A DNA stretch of 8,766 bases from an uncultured Aquabacterium sp. (GTDB lineage Bacteria; Pseudomonadota; Gammaproteobacteria; Burkholderiales; Burkholderiaceae_C). The notes below the pieces were generated by a model. It was not told where the DNA came from and made no database searches. It saw only the letters and a program-made list of their open reading frames with translations. This document shows positions 1-6,383 of this stretch, one piece after another (within the stretch, counting starts at the first letter, position 1; each line of letters opens with the position of its first letter). The stretch is from contig CALAKR010000394.1 of NCBI GenBank assembly GCA_937923225.1, forward strand, positions 1-8,766, given 5' to 3'. Position numbers and translations under genes: made by a program.

Positions 1-1
1 G

Positions 2-394
2 AGCCTGCGCACCTACCTGCACGGGCCGATCTCGGCGCCGCCGGGGTGGCTGATGGGCCTGAAGGACGGCATGGTGTCTCGCGTGCTGGGGGCCATGCAC
101 CGCGAGCCTGCCCACGATTGGCAACTGGTGGAACTGGCCAAGGTGGGGTGCGTGTCGCGCTCGGTGCTGGCCGAGCGCTTCACGCAGTTGCTGGGCATGC
201 CGCCACTGGCCTACCTGACCCGCCACCGCATGCAGTTGGCGGCACGCCGGCTGCAGCGCTCGGGCGGCTCGGTGGCGGAGGTGGCGCTGTTGGTGGGTTA
301 CCAGTCGTCAGCGGCATTTGCGCAGGCGTTCAAGCGGGAGTTCGCTTGCTCGCCGCGCGAATGGCGGGCGGGGCAGGCGCGGCCGGTGGCTTGA
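2..394 (+). CDS. AraC-family transcriptional regulator, C-terminal part (5' end outside window)
   Basis: The reading frame is open from the left edge to a TGA and shows 130 residues. They form the end of an AraC/XylS-type regulator. The paired helix-turn-helix domain is clear: the first helix pair spans the segment with QLVELAKVGCVSRSVLAERF, followed by the typical GMPPLAYLTRHRMQLAARRL linker helix. The second pair contains VAEVALLVGYQSSAAFAQAF and ends with the family signature CSPREWR. The visible stretch just before the DNA-binding domain (LRTYLHGP...GWLMGLKDGMVSRVLGAMHREP) resembles the linker of the AraC subgroup that has an N-terminal cupin sensor domain, but that domain lies outside the window, so the ligand is unknown. 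An internal ATG at 53 is not taken as the start because homology continues upstream of it. The gene converges on rppH with 38 bases between the stops. Target genes cannot be inferred from here. Confidence 0.88.
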   Translation, partial: SLRTYLHGPISAPPGWLMGLKDGMVSRVLGAMHREPAHDWQLVELAKVGCVSRSVLAERFTQLLGMPPLAYLTRHRMQLAARRLQRSGGSVAEVALLVGYQSSAAFAQAFKREFACSPREWRAGQARPVA

Positions 395-421
395 CCGGCG
401 CCGCGTGATCAAGACGCCGGC

Positions 422-436
422 CTGAGCAGCGCTCAG
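422..436. terminator. Possible weak bidirectional hairpin between AraC gene and rppH
   Basis: CTGAGC and GCTCAG form a perfect 6-bp stem around a 3-base loop AGC, lying between two convergent genes and overlapping the rppH stop codon. The position suits a shared terminator, but no T-run follows on either strand, so classical intrinsic termination is not supported by sequence alone. Confidence 0.3.
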
Positions 437-1098
437 CTCAGCCCGCCTTGGGTGGTAGCCGGCTCAGGGCCCCAGATGTCGACCTCCAGCAGCTCCACCG
501 TGGTCGTGCTGGTGATGACGCGGGCCTGGGTGGCCTCGCGCGTGGTGGTCTCAGCGGGCGGGGCATCCAGCTCGCGGCCGGTGCGTCCGCGCATGTTGCC
601 GCGCAGGTAGCGGTTCTGGCCCTTGGGTGGCGGCAGGAAGCGCGCCAGTTCGGTCAGGGCCGTCTGGTAGACATCGCGCTTGAACTCGATCACGGCTTCC
701 AGGGGCACCCAGTACTCGTTCCAGCGCCAGGCGTCGAACTCGGGGTGGCTGGTGGCGCGCAGGTTCATGTCGCAGTCACGGCCGGTGAGCTGCAGCAGGA
801 ACCAGATCTGTTTCTGCCCACGGTAGTGGCCCCGGGCATCGCGCCGGATGAAGTGCTGCGGCACCTCGTAGCGGAGCCAGTCACGGGTGCGGGCGACGAT
901 GCGCACGTGATCAGGCCGAAGACCGACCTCTTCGTGCAACTCGCGGAACATCGCCTGCTCGGGCGACTCGCCATGCTTGATCCCGCCTTGCGGGAACTGC
1001 CAGGAGTGGGTGCGGATGCGCTTGCCCCAGAACACCTGGTTGCGTTGATTGAGCAGGATGATGCCGACGTTGGGGCGGAAGCCTTCACGGTCGAGCAT
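433..1098 (-). CDS. rppH: RNA pyrophosphohydrolase RppH (Nudix hydrolase)
   Basis: The gene encodes a 221-residue Nudix hydrolase that removes pyrophosphate from the 5' triphosphate end of mRNA, which opens transcripts to RNase E-dependent decay in the cytoplasm. The N-terminus [17 protein letters not shown] and the segment [20 protein letters not shown] are hallmarks of RppH (formerly NudH). The Nudix box, GX5EX7REUXEEXGU, is complete at residues 38-60 with REL at 52-54 and metal-binding EE at 56-57. The ATG at 1098 is chosen although the frame is open to 1230, because family homology begins exactly there and GGAG lies 6 bases upstream. The catalytic domain ends near residue 158. A tail of about 60 residues, rich in Arg, Thr and Glu, follows and is absent from the 176-residue E. 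coli enzyme; similar tails occur in betaproteobacterial homologues as far as I recall. The gene is divergent from proS. Confidence 0.95.
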   Translation of the reverse strand: MLDREGFRPNVGIILLNQRNQVFWGKRIRTHSWQFPQGGIKHGESPEQAMFRELHEEVGLRPDHVRIVARTRDWLRYEVPQHFIRRDARGHYRGQKQIWFLLQLTGRDCDMNLRATSHPEFDAWRWNEYWVPLEAVIEFKRDVYQTALTELARFLPPPKGQNRYLRGNMRGRTGRELDAPPAETTTREATQARVITSTTTVELLEVDIWGPEPATTQGGLS

Positions 1099-1104
1099 GA
1101 TCAA

Positions 1105-1108
1105 CTCC
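1105..1108 (-). promoter_or_regulatory. Ribosome binding site of rppH
   Basis: On the minus strand GGAG stands 6 bases before the ATG at 1098. It decides between this start and the upstream extension of the open frame, which shows no RppH homology. Confidence 0.6.
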
Positions 1109-1128
1109 GAATGCTTTGAACTGCATTC
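1109..1128. repeat. Inverted repeat GAATGC-N8-GCATTC in the rppH leader
   Basis: Two perfect 6-base arms, at 1109-1114 and 1123-1128, surround an 8-base spacer directly next to the rppH Shine-Dalgarno sequence. It could be an operator or a small RNA hairpin close to the ribosome binding site. A 6-base dyad is easily produced by chance, so functional meaning is uncertain. Confidence 0.35.
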
Positions 1129-1134
1129 ATTATT
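1129..1134 (-). promoter_or_regulatory. Candidate -10 element for rppH
   Basis: The minus strand reads AATAAT here, 30 bases before the rppH start, in the only AT-rich patch of the region. No good -35 hexamer stands at the right distance, so this is a weak prediction. Confidence 0.3.
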
Positions 1135-1154
1135 GCACCTGACGGGTGTCCCGC

Positions 1155-1206
1155 CTAGGGGCGTGGGCAGGCAAATTGGCGCTGGAGCCCAGGGTTTGCC
1201 CCCTAG
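1155..1206. repeat. CTAGGGG / CCCCTAG interrupted dyad in the rppH-proS intergenic region
   Basis: CTAGGGG at 1155-1161 is matched by its reverse complement CCCCTAG at 1200-1206, and inside it TGGGC (1164-1168) is matched by GCCCA (1187-1191). The dyad lies upstream of the candidate -10 elements of both rppH and proS. It could be a regulator site or cruciform, but the two matched blocks are spaced unequally (2 and 8 bases), which weakens a hairpin reading. Confidence 0.3.
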
Positions 1207-1232
1207 AAGCCCGCCCAGGCGCGAGGGCACTC

Positions 1233-1241
1233 TGGGATAAT
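1233..1241 (+). promoter_or_regulatory. Extended -10 promoter of proS
   Basis: TGGGATAAT fits the extended -10 pattern TGnTATAAT with one mismatch in the hexamer (GATAAT). It predicts a transcript start near 1248 and a leader of about 43 bases before the proS ATG at 1291. No convincing -35 box stands 17 bases upstream (GCCCAG), which is acceptable for an extended -10 promoter. Confidence 0.55.
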
Positions 1242-1290
1242 GGTCGGCTTAGGGCGTGCAGGGCGCGCCCGGCCAGCCATCCGCCATCCC

Positions 1291-3036
1291 ATGAAAGCCT
1301 CCCAGTTCTTCATCTCGACCCTGAAAGAAGCGCCCGCCGACGCCGAGATCGTCAGCCACAAGCTCATGATGCGCGCCGGCTTCATCAAGAAGCTGGGCGC
1401 CGGCCTGTACAACTACATGCCGATGGGCCTGCGCACGATCCGCAAGGTCGAAGCCATCATCCGTGATGAGCTGAACAAGGCCGGCGCGATCGAGCTGGTG
1501 ATGCCCGTGGTGCAGCCCGCCGAACTCTGGCAGGAGACCGGCCGCTTTGACAAGATGGGTGACGAGCTGCTGCGCTTCAAGGACCGCCATGACCGCGACT
1601 TCGTGATGCAGCCCACCGCCGAAGAGGTGGTGACTGACATCGCCCGCCAGGAACTGCGCAGCTACCGCCAGTTGCCCAAGAACTTCTACCAGATCCAGAC
1701 CAAGTTCCGCGACGAGCGCCGTCCCCGCTTCGGTGTGATGCGTGGCCGCGAGTTCACGATGAAGGACGCCTACTCCTTCGACCGTGATGTCGAATCCGCC
1801 GGCAAGACCTACGACGCGATGTACGCGGCCTACACGCGCATCTTCCAGCGCCTGGGCCTGCAGTTCCGCGCCGTGGCGGCCGACACCGGCGCCATCGGCG
1901 GTGACCGTTCGCACGAGTTCCAGGTGATCGCCGACACCGGCGAAGACGCCATCGTCTACTGCCCCACCAGTGATTACGCTGCCAACATCGAACTGGCCGA
2001 GGCGCTGTCCCTGATCACCCAGCGCGGTGCCGCCACCGAGGCGCTGGAAAAGGTGGCCACGCCCGGCAAGAGCACCTGTGCCGACGTGGCCGAGCTGCTG
2101 GGCCTGCCCCTGAGCCGCACCGTCAAATCCCTGGTGCTGGCCACCGACGAAACCAACGACAAGGGCGAGACCGTCAAGAGCGCCGTGTGGCTGCTGCTGG
2201 TGCGTGGCGACCATGACTTGAACGAAGTCAAGGCCGGCAAGATCGAGGGCCTGAAAGCGGGCTTCCGCTTCGCCACCGAGAAGGAAATCATCGAGCATTT
2301 CGGCACCAAGCCCGGTTACCTGGGCCCGGTCAAGTTGCTCAAGCCCGTGAAGGTGGTGGCCGACCGCACGGTGGCCAACATGGCCGACTTCATCGTTGGT
2401 GCCAACGACGAAGGCTTCCACATCAAGGGCGTGAATTGGGGCCGTGACCTGCCGGAGCCCGACGTGGTCGCCGACATCCGCAACGTGGTCGAGGGCGACC
2501 CCAGCCCCGATGGCCAAGGCGTGCTTGCCATCCAGCGCGGCATCGAGGTGGGCCATGTGTTCTACCTGGGCACCAAGTACTCCAAGGCCATGAACGCCAC
2601 GTTCCTGGACGTGGACGGCAAGCCCAAGCACTTCGAGATGGGCTGCTACGGCATCGGCGTGACCCGCATCCTGGGCGCCGCCATCGAGCAGAAACACGAC
2701 GAGCGCGGCATCATCTGGCCGGCTGCCATCGCCCCGTTCGAAGTGGTGATCTGCCCCGTGGGTTATGACCGCTCGGAAGATGTGAAGGCCGCCGCCGACA
2801 AGCTCTACGCCGAGCTGAGCGCGCAGGGCGTGGACGTGATCCTGGACGACCGCGGCGAGCGCCCCGGTGCCATGTTCGCCGACTGGGAACTGATCGGCGT
2901 GCCGCACCGCGTGGTGCTGGGCGACAAGGGCCTCAAGGAAGGCCTGGCCGAGTACCAGGGCCGCCAGGACAAGGAGGCCGCCAAGATCGCCGTGGGCGGG
3001 GTGGGTTCCCATGTGCTGGCGCTGCTGAGGGGCTGA
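1291..3036 (+). CDS. proS: Prolyl-tRNA synthetase, bacterial type with editing domain
   Basis: The 581-residue product charges tRNA-Pro with proline in the cytoplasm. The N-terminus [19 protein letters not shown], class II motif 2 around [19 protein letters not shown] (137-155) and motif 3 GCYGIGVTR (451-459) are all present. The insertion domain that hydrolyses mischarged Ala-tRNA-Pro lies roughly between residues 224 and 410. It has LSRTVKS with Lys at 279, the position of the editing lysine in the E. coli enzyme. The anticodon-binding domain follows from about residue 475 ([13 protein letters not shown]) and includes [21 protein letters not shown]. Length agrees with E. coli (572). The ATG at 1291 is chosen because homology starts there; the upstream ATG at 1240 overlaps the -10 element. 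No clear Shine-Dalgarno sequence precedes it. The gene is divergent from rppH and followed closely by a transglycosylase gene. Confidence 0.97.
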   Translation: MKASQFFISTLKEAPADAEIVSHKLMMRAGFIKKLGAGLYNYMPMGLRTIRKVEAIIRDELNKAGAIELVMPVVQPAELWQETGRFDKMGDELLRFKDRHDRDFVMQPTAEEVVTDIARQELRSYRQLPKNFYQIQTKFRDERRPRFGVMRGREFTMKDAYSFDRDVESAGKTYDAMYAAYTRIFQRLGLQFRAVAADTGAIGGDRSHEFQVIADTGEDAIVYCPTSDYAANIELAEALSLITQRGAATEALEKVATPGKSTCADVAELLGLPLSRTVKSLVLATDETNDKGETVKSAVWLLLVRGDHDLNEVKAGKIEGLKAGFRFATEKEIIEHFGTKPGYLGPVKLLKPVKVVADRTVANMADFIVGANDEGFHIKGVNWGRDLPEPDVVADIRNVVEGDPSPDGQGVLAIQRGIEVGHVFYLGTKYSKAMNATFLDVDGKPKHFEMGCYGIGVTRILGAAIEQKHDERGIIWPAAIAPFEVVICPVGYDRSEDVKAAADKLYAELSAQGVDVILDDRGERPGAMFADWELIGVPHRVVLGDKGLKEGLAEYQGRQDKEAAKIAVGGVGSHVLALLRG

Positions 3037-3041
3037 GAATC

Positions 3042-3722
3042 GTGAAGCGCGTTGTGCAGTACCACCTGTCCCGTACCGGGCTGGCGTTGGCCTTGCTGGC
3101 CGGGGCGGTGCTGCCTGCGCATGCGGGTGCCCAGCGCGAGGAGCCCCTGGCCAACTCGGTGCGCACGGCCCTGTCGGCCGCCATCGCCAAGTCGGTGCCG
3201 CCGGTGCCCGTGTTCGTGAACGACCGCCGCAAGGAAAGCTACGAGCGCTGGAAGCAAGGGGCTGGTGAGCGTCTCAAGAAGCGCAAGCCCGATGACTTGG
3301 TGCGCGAGGAGTTCCTGCGCACCGTCTGGTACGAGGCCACCCGCGCCGGGCTGGACCCGACCCTGGTGCTGGGCCTCATCGAGGTGGAAAGCGGTTTCCG
3401 CAAGTACGCCATCAGCGTGGCCGGCGCGCGCGGCTACATGCAGGTGATGCCGTTCTGGTCGCGCACCATCGGCGATGGCGATGCGGCCCGCCTGTTCCAC
3501 ATGCAGAGCAACCTGCGCTTCGGCTGCGTGATCCTGCGCCACTACCTGGACATCGAAAAGGGCGACCTGTTCCTGGCCCTGGGCCGCTACAACGGCAGCC
3601 GTGGCCGGGCAGAGTACCCGAATGCGGTGCTGGGGGCACGCAAGCGCTGGGAGGCCGCTGTGGCCGAAGCCGGGCCCCAGGTGGTGGCCGGTGTCAGCGC
3701 AGGGTCGCCAGGTAGGCAATGA
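3042..3722 (+). CDS. Exported lytic murein transglycosylase (SLT domain)
   Basis: The 226-residue product is a family 1-type lytic transglycosylase that cleaves the MurNAc-GlcNAc bond of peptidoglycan in the periplasm. Residues 1-28 are a signal peptide (basic MKRVVQYHLSR, hydrophobic LALALLAGAVL, cleavage after AHA). The SLT domain covers about 92-200: GLIEVESGFR holds the probable catalytic Glu116 in the ES pair, then AGARGYMQVMPFW (127-138) and LGRYNGSRGRAEYP (180-193), corresponding to the GASGLMQ and AYNAG motifs. The start is a GTG 5 bases after the proS stop; no ATG upstream is possible and the signal peptide supports it, though the Shine-Dalgarno is weak. Co-transcription with proS is likely. 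The last 29 bases overlap the 3' end of the convergent cytochrome gene. The exact Mlt subclass is not clear. Confidence 0.9.
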   Translation: MKRVVQYHLSRTGLALALLAGAVLPAHAGAQREEPLANSVRTALSAAIAKSVPPVPVFVNDRRKESYERWKQGAGERLKKRKPDDLVREEFLRTVWYEATRAGLDPTLVLGLIEVESGFRKYAISVAGARGYMQVMPFWSRTIGDGDAARLFHMQSNLRFGCVILRHYLDIEKGDLFLALGRYNGSRGRAEYPNAVLGARKRWEAAVAEAGPQVVAGVSAGSPGRQ

Positions 3723-4149
3723 TGTCGGCGCGCTCCTGCGCGTCCTCCACCTGGTAGTCCATCTGCTGGTTCTGCACGAAGGCATCGGGGTTGCTCAGCC
3801 AGCGATCCAGTGTTTCCGGGGTCCAGCGCAGCCCTGATTTCTTCAGTCCGGTCGAATAGTCATACCCCGGCGCGGTGCCCGCCAGGCGTCCCATCACGCC
3901 CTGGTGCAGGGGGCCAATGCGGTGGTGGCCCAGCGCATGGCACTGAAGGCACTGGGCCTCGTACAGGCGCTGGCCGATGTCGGCGCGGCCGATCAGTGGT
4001 GCAGATGAAGGCGATGCGGCCCGTAGCGCTGTGGACGGCTCGGCCAAAGGCGGCTGCGGGAGCGGCAGGCCGCAGCCCGCCACGAGCACGGTTGCCCCAA
4101 CGACCCAGGACAAGGTCACTGCACATCGGGCAAAGGTGCGAAAGGACAT
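3694..4149 (-). CDS. Class I monoheme cytochrome c, predicted lipoprotein
   Basis: The 151-residue product is a small c-type cytochrome. The N-terminus is a lipoprotein signal: hydrophobic VTLSWVVGATVLVAGC with a good lipobox (LVAGC, acylated Cys26), then a Pro/Ala/Ser-rich linker to about residue 55. The heme site CLQCH is at 67-71, GPLHQGVMGR at 79-88 matches the GPNLHGVFGR type of class I cytochromes, and Met130 in NQQM is the probable sixth ligand, followed by the terminal helix QERADIIAYLATL. It is therefore expected as an electron carrier anchored to a membrane on the periplasmic side; partner proteins are unknown. The ATG at 4149 is chosen over the open frame to 4242 because it starts the signal peptide; its Shine-Dalgarno is poor. 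It lies 180 bases after ubiX on the same strand and its 3' end overlaps the transglycosylase gene. Confidence 0.88.
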   Translation of the reverse strand: MSFRTFARCAVTLSWVVGATVLVAGCGLPLPQPPLAEPSTALRAASPSSAPLIGRADIGQRLYEAQCLQCHALGHHRIGPLHQGVMGRLAGTAPGYDYSTGLKKSGLRWTPETLDRWLSNPDAFVQNQQMDYQVEDAQERADIIAYLATLR

Positions 4150-4261
4150 GGCACTGTCTACGCAGAAGGGTGGGGCCCCGGATGCAGCAACAGGGCTCTG
4201 GCGCATGGTGGGCGGACAGCCTGACCTGCCTGATCCGCCCATTGCGTCACAGAAATATCGG

Positions 4262-4295
4262 CATCGGTGCGCGGAACTGCAGCATCAAACCGATG
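4262..4295. repeat. Inverted repeat CATCGGT-N20-ACCGATG between ubiX and cytochrome gene
   Basis: Two perfect 7-base arms (4262-4268 and 4289-4295) lie 113 bases or more upstream of the cytochrome start. The 180-base gap holds no gene. A GATATT -10-like hexamer on the minus strand sits next to the left arm, without a good -35. The pair could be a control site for the cytochrome gene or chance. Confidence 0.25.
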
Positions 4296-4317
4296 GACGG
4301 CCGCTTGTTGCCCACTC

Positions 4318-4330
4318 AGGCGGTGCGCCT
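4318..4330 (-). terminator. Small hairpin at the ubiX stop codon
   Basis: AGGCG and CGCCT form a perfect 5-bp stem with a 3-base loop, overlapping the ubiX TAA. No T-run follows, so it is at best a weak pause or processing site, and read-through into the cytochrome gene is possible. Confidence 0.25.
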
Positions 4331-4929
4331 TACAGGCCGTTCCAGGCACGCGGCTGGGCGTCGTCCAGGCCCAGCAGGGCCAGGGCACGTTCGACGGTGT
4401 CGTCGATGATGTCGTCCAGGGTTTTGGGCCGGTGGTAGAAGGCCGGCAGCGGCGGGAAGATGATGCCGCCCATTTCCGTGACCGAGGTCATGTTGCGCAG
4501 GTGGGCCAGGTTGAAGGGGGTCTCGCGCACCATCAGCAGCAGGCGGCGGCGCTCTTTCAGTGTGACGTCGGCGGCGCGGGTGAGCAGGTTGTCGCCCAGG
4601 CCGTGGGCCACGGCGGCCAGTGTCTTCATGGAGCAAGGCGCGATCACCATCGCATCGGTGGCGAAGCTGCCGCTGGCGATGCAGGCACCCACATCCCCCG
4701 GCGCATGGGCCTGGGTGGCTAGCGCTTCGAGTTCGCGCCGGTCCAGGCCGAGCTCATGGTGCACGTTGAGGATGCCGGCGGGCGTGGCCACCAGATGGGT
4801 TTCCACGCCCAGAGCGCGGGCGCGCTGAAGCAGCCGCACGCCATAGACGGCGCCGCTGGCGCCTGTCAGCCCGACGATCAGCCGGCGCGGCCGGGCCGAC
4901 CGTGGGGCCTGCGAAGGCTCACTGGCCAC
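4330..4929 (-). CDS. ubiX: Flavin prenyltransferase UbiX
   Basis: The 199-residue product joins a dimethylallyl group to reduced FMN and so makes the prenyl-FMN cofactor of the decarboxylase UbiD in ubiquinone synthesis. The flavin-binding start LIVGLTGASGAVYGVRLL has the GASG loop at 23-26. Further family blocks are SFATDAMVIAPCSMKTLAAV (88-107), the RETP segment at 135-138, and AFYHRPKT (163-170) with the conserved Tyr165. The start is a GTG at 4929, the only candidate before the conserved core; this adds about 14 residues ahead of the usual start and overlaps the end of grxD by 11 bases, so translation is probably coupled. No ubiD is in the window. Homology would also fit the close relatives Pad1/phenolic acid decarboxylase subunit, but the core-cluster context supports UbiX. 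Confidence 0.95.
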   Translation of the reverse strand: MASEPSQAPRSARPRRLIVGLTGASGAVYGVRLLQRARALGVETHLVATPAGILNVHHELGLDRRELEALATQAHAPGDVGACIASGSFATDAMVIAPCSMKTLAAVAHGLGDNLLTRAADVTLKERRRLLLMVRETPFNLAHLRNMTSVTEMGGIIFPPLPAFYHRPKTLDDIIDDTVERALALLGLDDAQPRAWNGL

Positions 4930-5236
4930 CGGCCAGGACCTGCTGCAGCTCGCCAGCCTGGTACATCTCCATCATGATGTCCGAGCCGCCGATGAACTCG
5001 CCGTTCACGTAGAGCTGGGGGATGGTGGGCCAGTTGGCGTATTCCTTGATGCCCTGGCGGATGCCTTCGTCTTCCAGCACGTTGACCGTGGTGATGTCGG
5101 AGGCGTTGCAGGCCTTGAGGATCTGGATGGCGCGGCCGGAGAACCCGCATTGCGGGAACTGGGCGGTGCCCTTCATGAAAAGGACAACCTTGTGGCCCTT
5201 GACCAGGCTGTCGATGCGTTGCTGTACGTCGCTCAT
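4919..5236 (-). CDS. grxD: Monothiol glutaredoxin, Grx4/GrxD type
   Basis: The 105-residue product is a single-domain CGFS glutaredoxin. Such proteins bind and transfer [2Fe-2S] clusters as glutathione-ligated dimers and often pair with BolA-type proteins; they have little disulfide reductase activity. The sequence shows MKGTAQFPQCGFS with the active Cys at 30 (CGFS 30-33), the glutathione-binding Lys22, the TIP motif within WPTIPQLYVNGEFIGGSDI (69-87), and a normal length. The ATG at 5236 is preferred over the open frame to 5305 since homology starts with MSDVQQRIDSLV. No Shine-Dalgarno is visible. ubiX overlaps its end, so these two form a transcription unit, probably driven by the promoter at 5273-5278. 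Confidence 0.96.
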   Translation of the reverse strand: MSDVQQRIDSLVKGHKVVLFMKGTAQFPQCGFSGRAIQILKACNASDITTVNVLEDEGIRQGIKEYANWPTIPQLYVNGEFIGGSDIMMEMYQAGELQQVLAGGQ

Positions 5237-5264
5237 GGTGCGATCACCGTTGGGGGAAATGGAA

Positions 5265-5288
5265 ACAGGCCTGTTATAGCAGGCCTGT
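5265..5288. promoter_or_regulatory. Dyad with CAGGCCTG arms across the grxD -10: candidate operator
   Basis: ACAGGCCTG (5265-5273) and CAGGCCTGT (5280-5288) are perfect reverse complements separated by TTATAG. Each arm also contains the 8-base palindrome CAGGCCTG, so the site is equally a direct repeat with a 14- to 15-base period. The grxD -10 candidate sits in the spacer. A protein bound here would block RNA polymerase, so a repressor site is a reasonable guess; which regulator is unknown. If transcription comes from further upstream the same bases would form a 9-bp RNA hairpin. Confidence 0.45.
5273..5278 (-). promoter_or_regulatory. Candidate -10 element for grxD-ubiX
   Basis: The minus strand reads TATAAC, five of six matches to TATAAT, 37 bases before the grxD ATG. 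It predicts a leader of about 30 bases. No strong -35 lies at 17 bases, so activity may depend on an activator or be weak. Confidence 0.4.
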
Positions 5289-5342
5289 GCGATGCCGTCC
5301 GGCACTCGGATTTGCGTGAGGGCCGGCTGGGGCCCGAGCGTA

Positions 5343-6122
5343 TCAGAAAGCGTAGTTCACGCTGACCTTGACCACCGGGCGCAGCCGCAGCTCGCGAATG
5401 ATGGTTTCCACGCCTGCATCGCCCTGCAGCGCGCGGCTGATGCGGTCGATGTTGTTGGAGTTGATGGTGATCAGCCCCAGGTCAGCGTTGAAACGCCAGG
5501 CGCTGTCGGGGCGCATGCCGGCCAGGCGCGTGCTGTAGCCGGCGCCCAGGTAGGGCGAGGTGCGGTTGTTGTTGTTGGACGAGGCGGCGTCATAGCCGGG
5601 GTGGCTGAGCACGTCCAGGCGCTGCATGCTCAGGTTCAGGCCAGTGGCACCCTGCTGTTCGCTGGGCCACCAGGGCAGGTTGCTGGAGCCGCGCACCAGG
5701 CCCGCCGTGGCACGGAAGCCCCCGGCGAAGTAGTAATCCGACAGGACGTGCATGCTGTAGACCTTGAGTCCGTTGTAGGCGGGCTGGGCCAGCACGAAGG
5801 AATTGCTCATGGGGTCGGCCGGGCGGTCGAGCACCACGCCGATGCGGCCTTCCCAGTGGGGCCAGAGGTTGGTGCTGGGCGGCTCTCTCAGGGCCAGGCC
5901 ATCGCCACTGCTGGCGGCCTGGCGAGGCACATGTAGGCCGATGGAGGCCGTGGCCAGATCACCGGTGAGCGTGCTGGTGCTGGAGCGCACCACGGCATGG
6001 CCGGTGACGATGTTGGTGGGCATGGGCACCATCTGCGCATGTGCCAGCGACCCGAGCGCCCCCAGGCCGCTCAGCAGGGTGCCGAACAGGGTGGTGATCA
6101 AAGGGCGGTATGCGCACTGCAT
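5343..6122 (-). CDS. Predicted outer-membrane beta-barrel protein of unknown function
   Basis: The 259-residue product has a clean signal peptide (residues 1-29, cleavage after AHA before QMVPMP), a Ser/Thr-rich stretch to about residue 85, and then a series of amphipathic beta strands typical of a small porin-like barrel: WEGRIGVVLDR, LKVYSMHVLSDYYFAGGFRA, GLNLSMQRLD, SPYLGAGYSTRLA, WRFNADLGLITI and LRPVVKVSVNYAF. The terminal Phe after alternating aromatic/hydrophobic residues is the BAM recognition signal. The pattern resembles small barrels annotated as hypothetical in Burkholderiales, and PYLGAGY recalls OmpW-like barrels, but I cannot assign a function. The ATG at 6122 has GGAGA 6 bases upstream and starts the signal peptide, so it is preferred to a TTG at 6155. 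A run of four Asn at 183-186 probably lies in a loop. It stands between prmC and grxD, transcribed with them, behind a 272-base leader. Confidence 0.8.
   Translation of the reverse strand: MQCAYRPLITTLFGTLLSGLGALGSLAHAQMVPMPTNIVTGHAVVRSSTSTLTGDLATASIGLHVPRQAASSGDGLALREPPSTNLWPHWEGRIGVVLDRPADPMSNSFVLAQPAYNGLKVYSMHVLSDYYFAGGFRATAGLVRGSSNLPWWPSEQQGATGLNLSMQRLDVLSHPGYDAASSNNNNRTSPYLGAGYSTRLAGMRPDSAWRFNADLGLITINSNNIDRISRALQGDAGVETIIRELRLRPVVKVSVNYAF
5565..5576 (-). repeat. Triplet repeat (four AAC codons) in the barrel gene
   Basis: Four GTT units on the plus strand encode Asn183-186 of the barrel protein. Slippage in whole triplets would change loop length without shifting the frame. Four units is short, so this is only a possible site of length variation. 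Confidence 0.5.
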
Positions 6123-6128
6123 GGTGGT

Positions 6129-6133
6129 TCTCC
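6129..6133 (-). promoter_or_regulatory. Ribosome binding site of the barrel gene
   Basis: GGAGA on the minus strand lies 6 bases before the ATG at 6122, supporting that start over the upstream TTG. Confidence 0.6.
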
Positions 6134-6209
6134 GGCTGCCAACCCAAGACCGCAAGGGCGGCAGGGTTCATGGGGCCCATGCTAGGGCGCTGCCTGTTTC
6201 TTGTGGCGC

Positions 6210-6252
6210 GGATTTGTGACGGTTGGTGTCCCCTTTTCCACAAATCCCAACC
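6210..6252. promoter_or_regulatory. Two crossing inverted repeats upstream of the barrel gene
   Basis: GGATTTGTG (6210-6218) and CACAAATCC (6239-6247) are perfect 9-base arms with a 20-base spacer. A second pair, GGTTGG (6221-6226) and CCAACC (6247-6252), crosses the first and shares one base. They lie 88-130 bases before the start codon, in the most AT-rich part of a 272-base gap that otherwise shows no gene. They might be a regulator site or alternative leader hairpins. A convincing promoter was not found here on the minus strand. Confidence 0.35.
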
Positions 6253-6383
6253 CTTTACATTTTCCGATCAGGGGGTACCCGGGGGGCTCACGCCGCAGGG
6301 TGACATGTACATCGGCGGTGCAGCGCGAGCGGGCACTCACATCCGAGGGATCCAGGGCCCTCCGCCATCAGGGAATGTCAGGA

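Noticed and set aside
448..1119. 223-residue open frame antisense to rppH
   Set aside because: Low-complexity Ala/Gly/Val composition, no recognisable domain, and complete overlap with a clear Nudix gene.
1249..3012. 587-residue open frame antisense to proS
   Set aside because: It lies wholly opposite proS, is His/Gly/Leu/Ala-rich without domains, and is explained by the strong G/C third-position bias, which removes stops from the opposite strand.
4150..4329. Possible small gene between ubiX and the cytochrome gene
   Set aside because: Open frames here are either N-terminal extensions of the cytochrome or shadows running into ubiX; none has homology or a ribosome binding site.
6234..6242. 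TTTTCCACA, matching a relaxed DnaA-box pattern
   Set aside because: A single 9-mer fitting a degenerate pattern is expected by chance; there are no further boxes, no AT-rich unwinding region and no origin-type genes nearby.
6273..6312. Short palindromes GGGTACCC and ATGTACAT
   Set aside because: Eight-base palindromes are frequent; they have no defined position relative to a promoter and no repeats elsewhere in the window.
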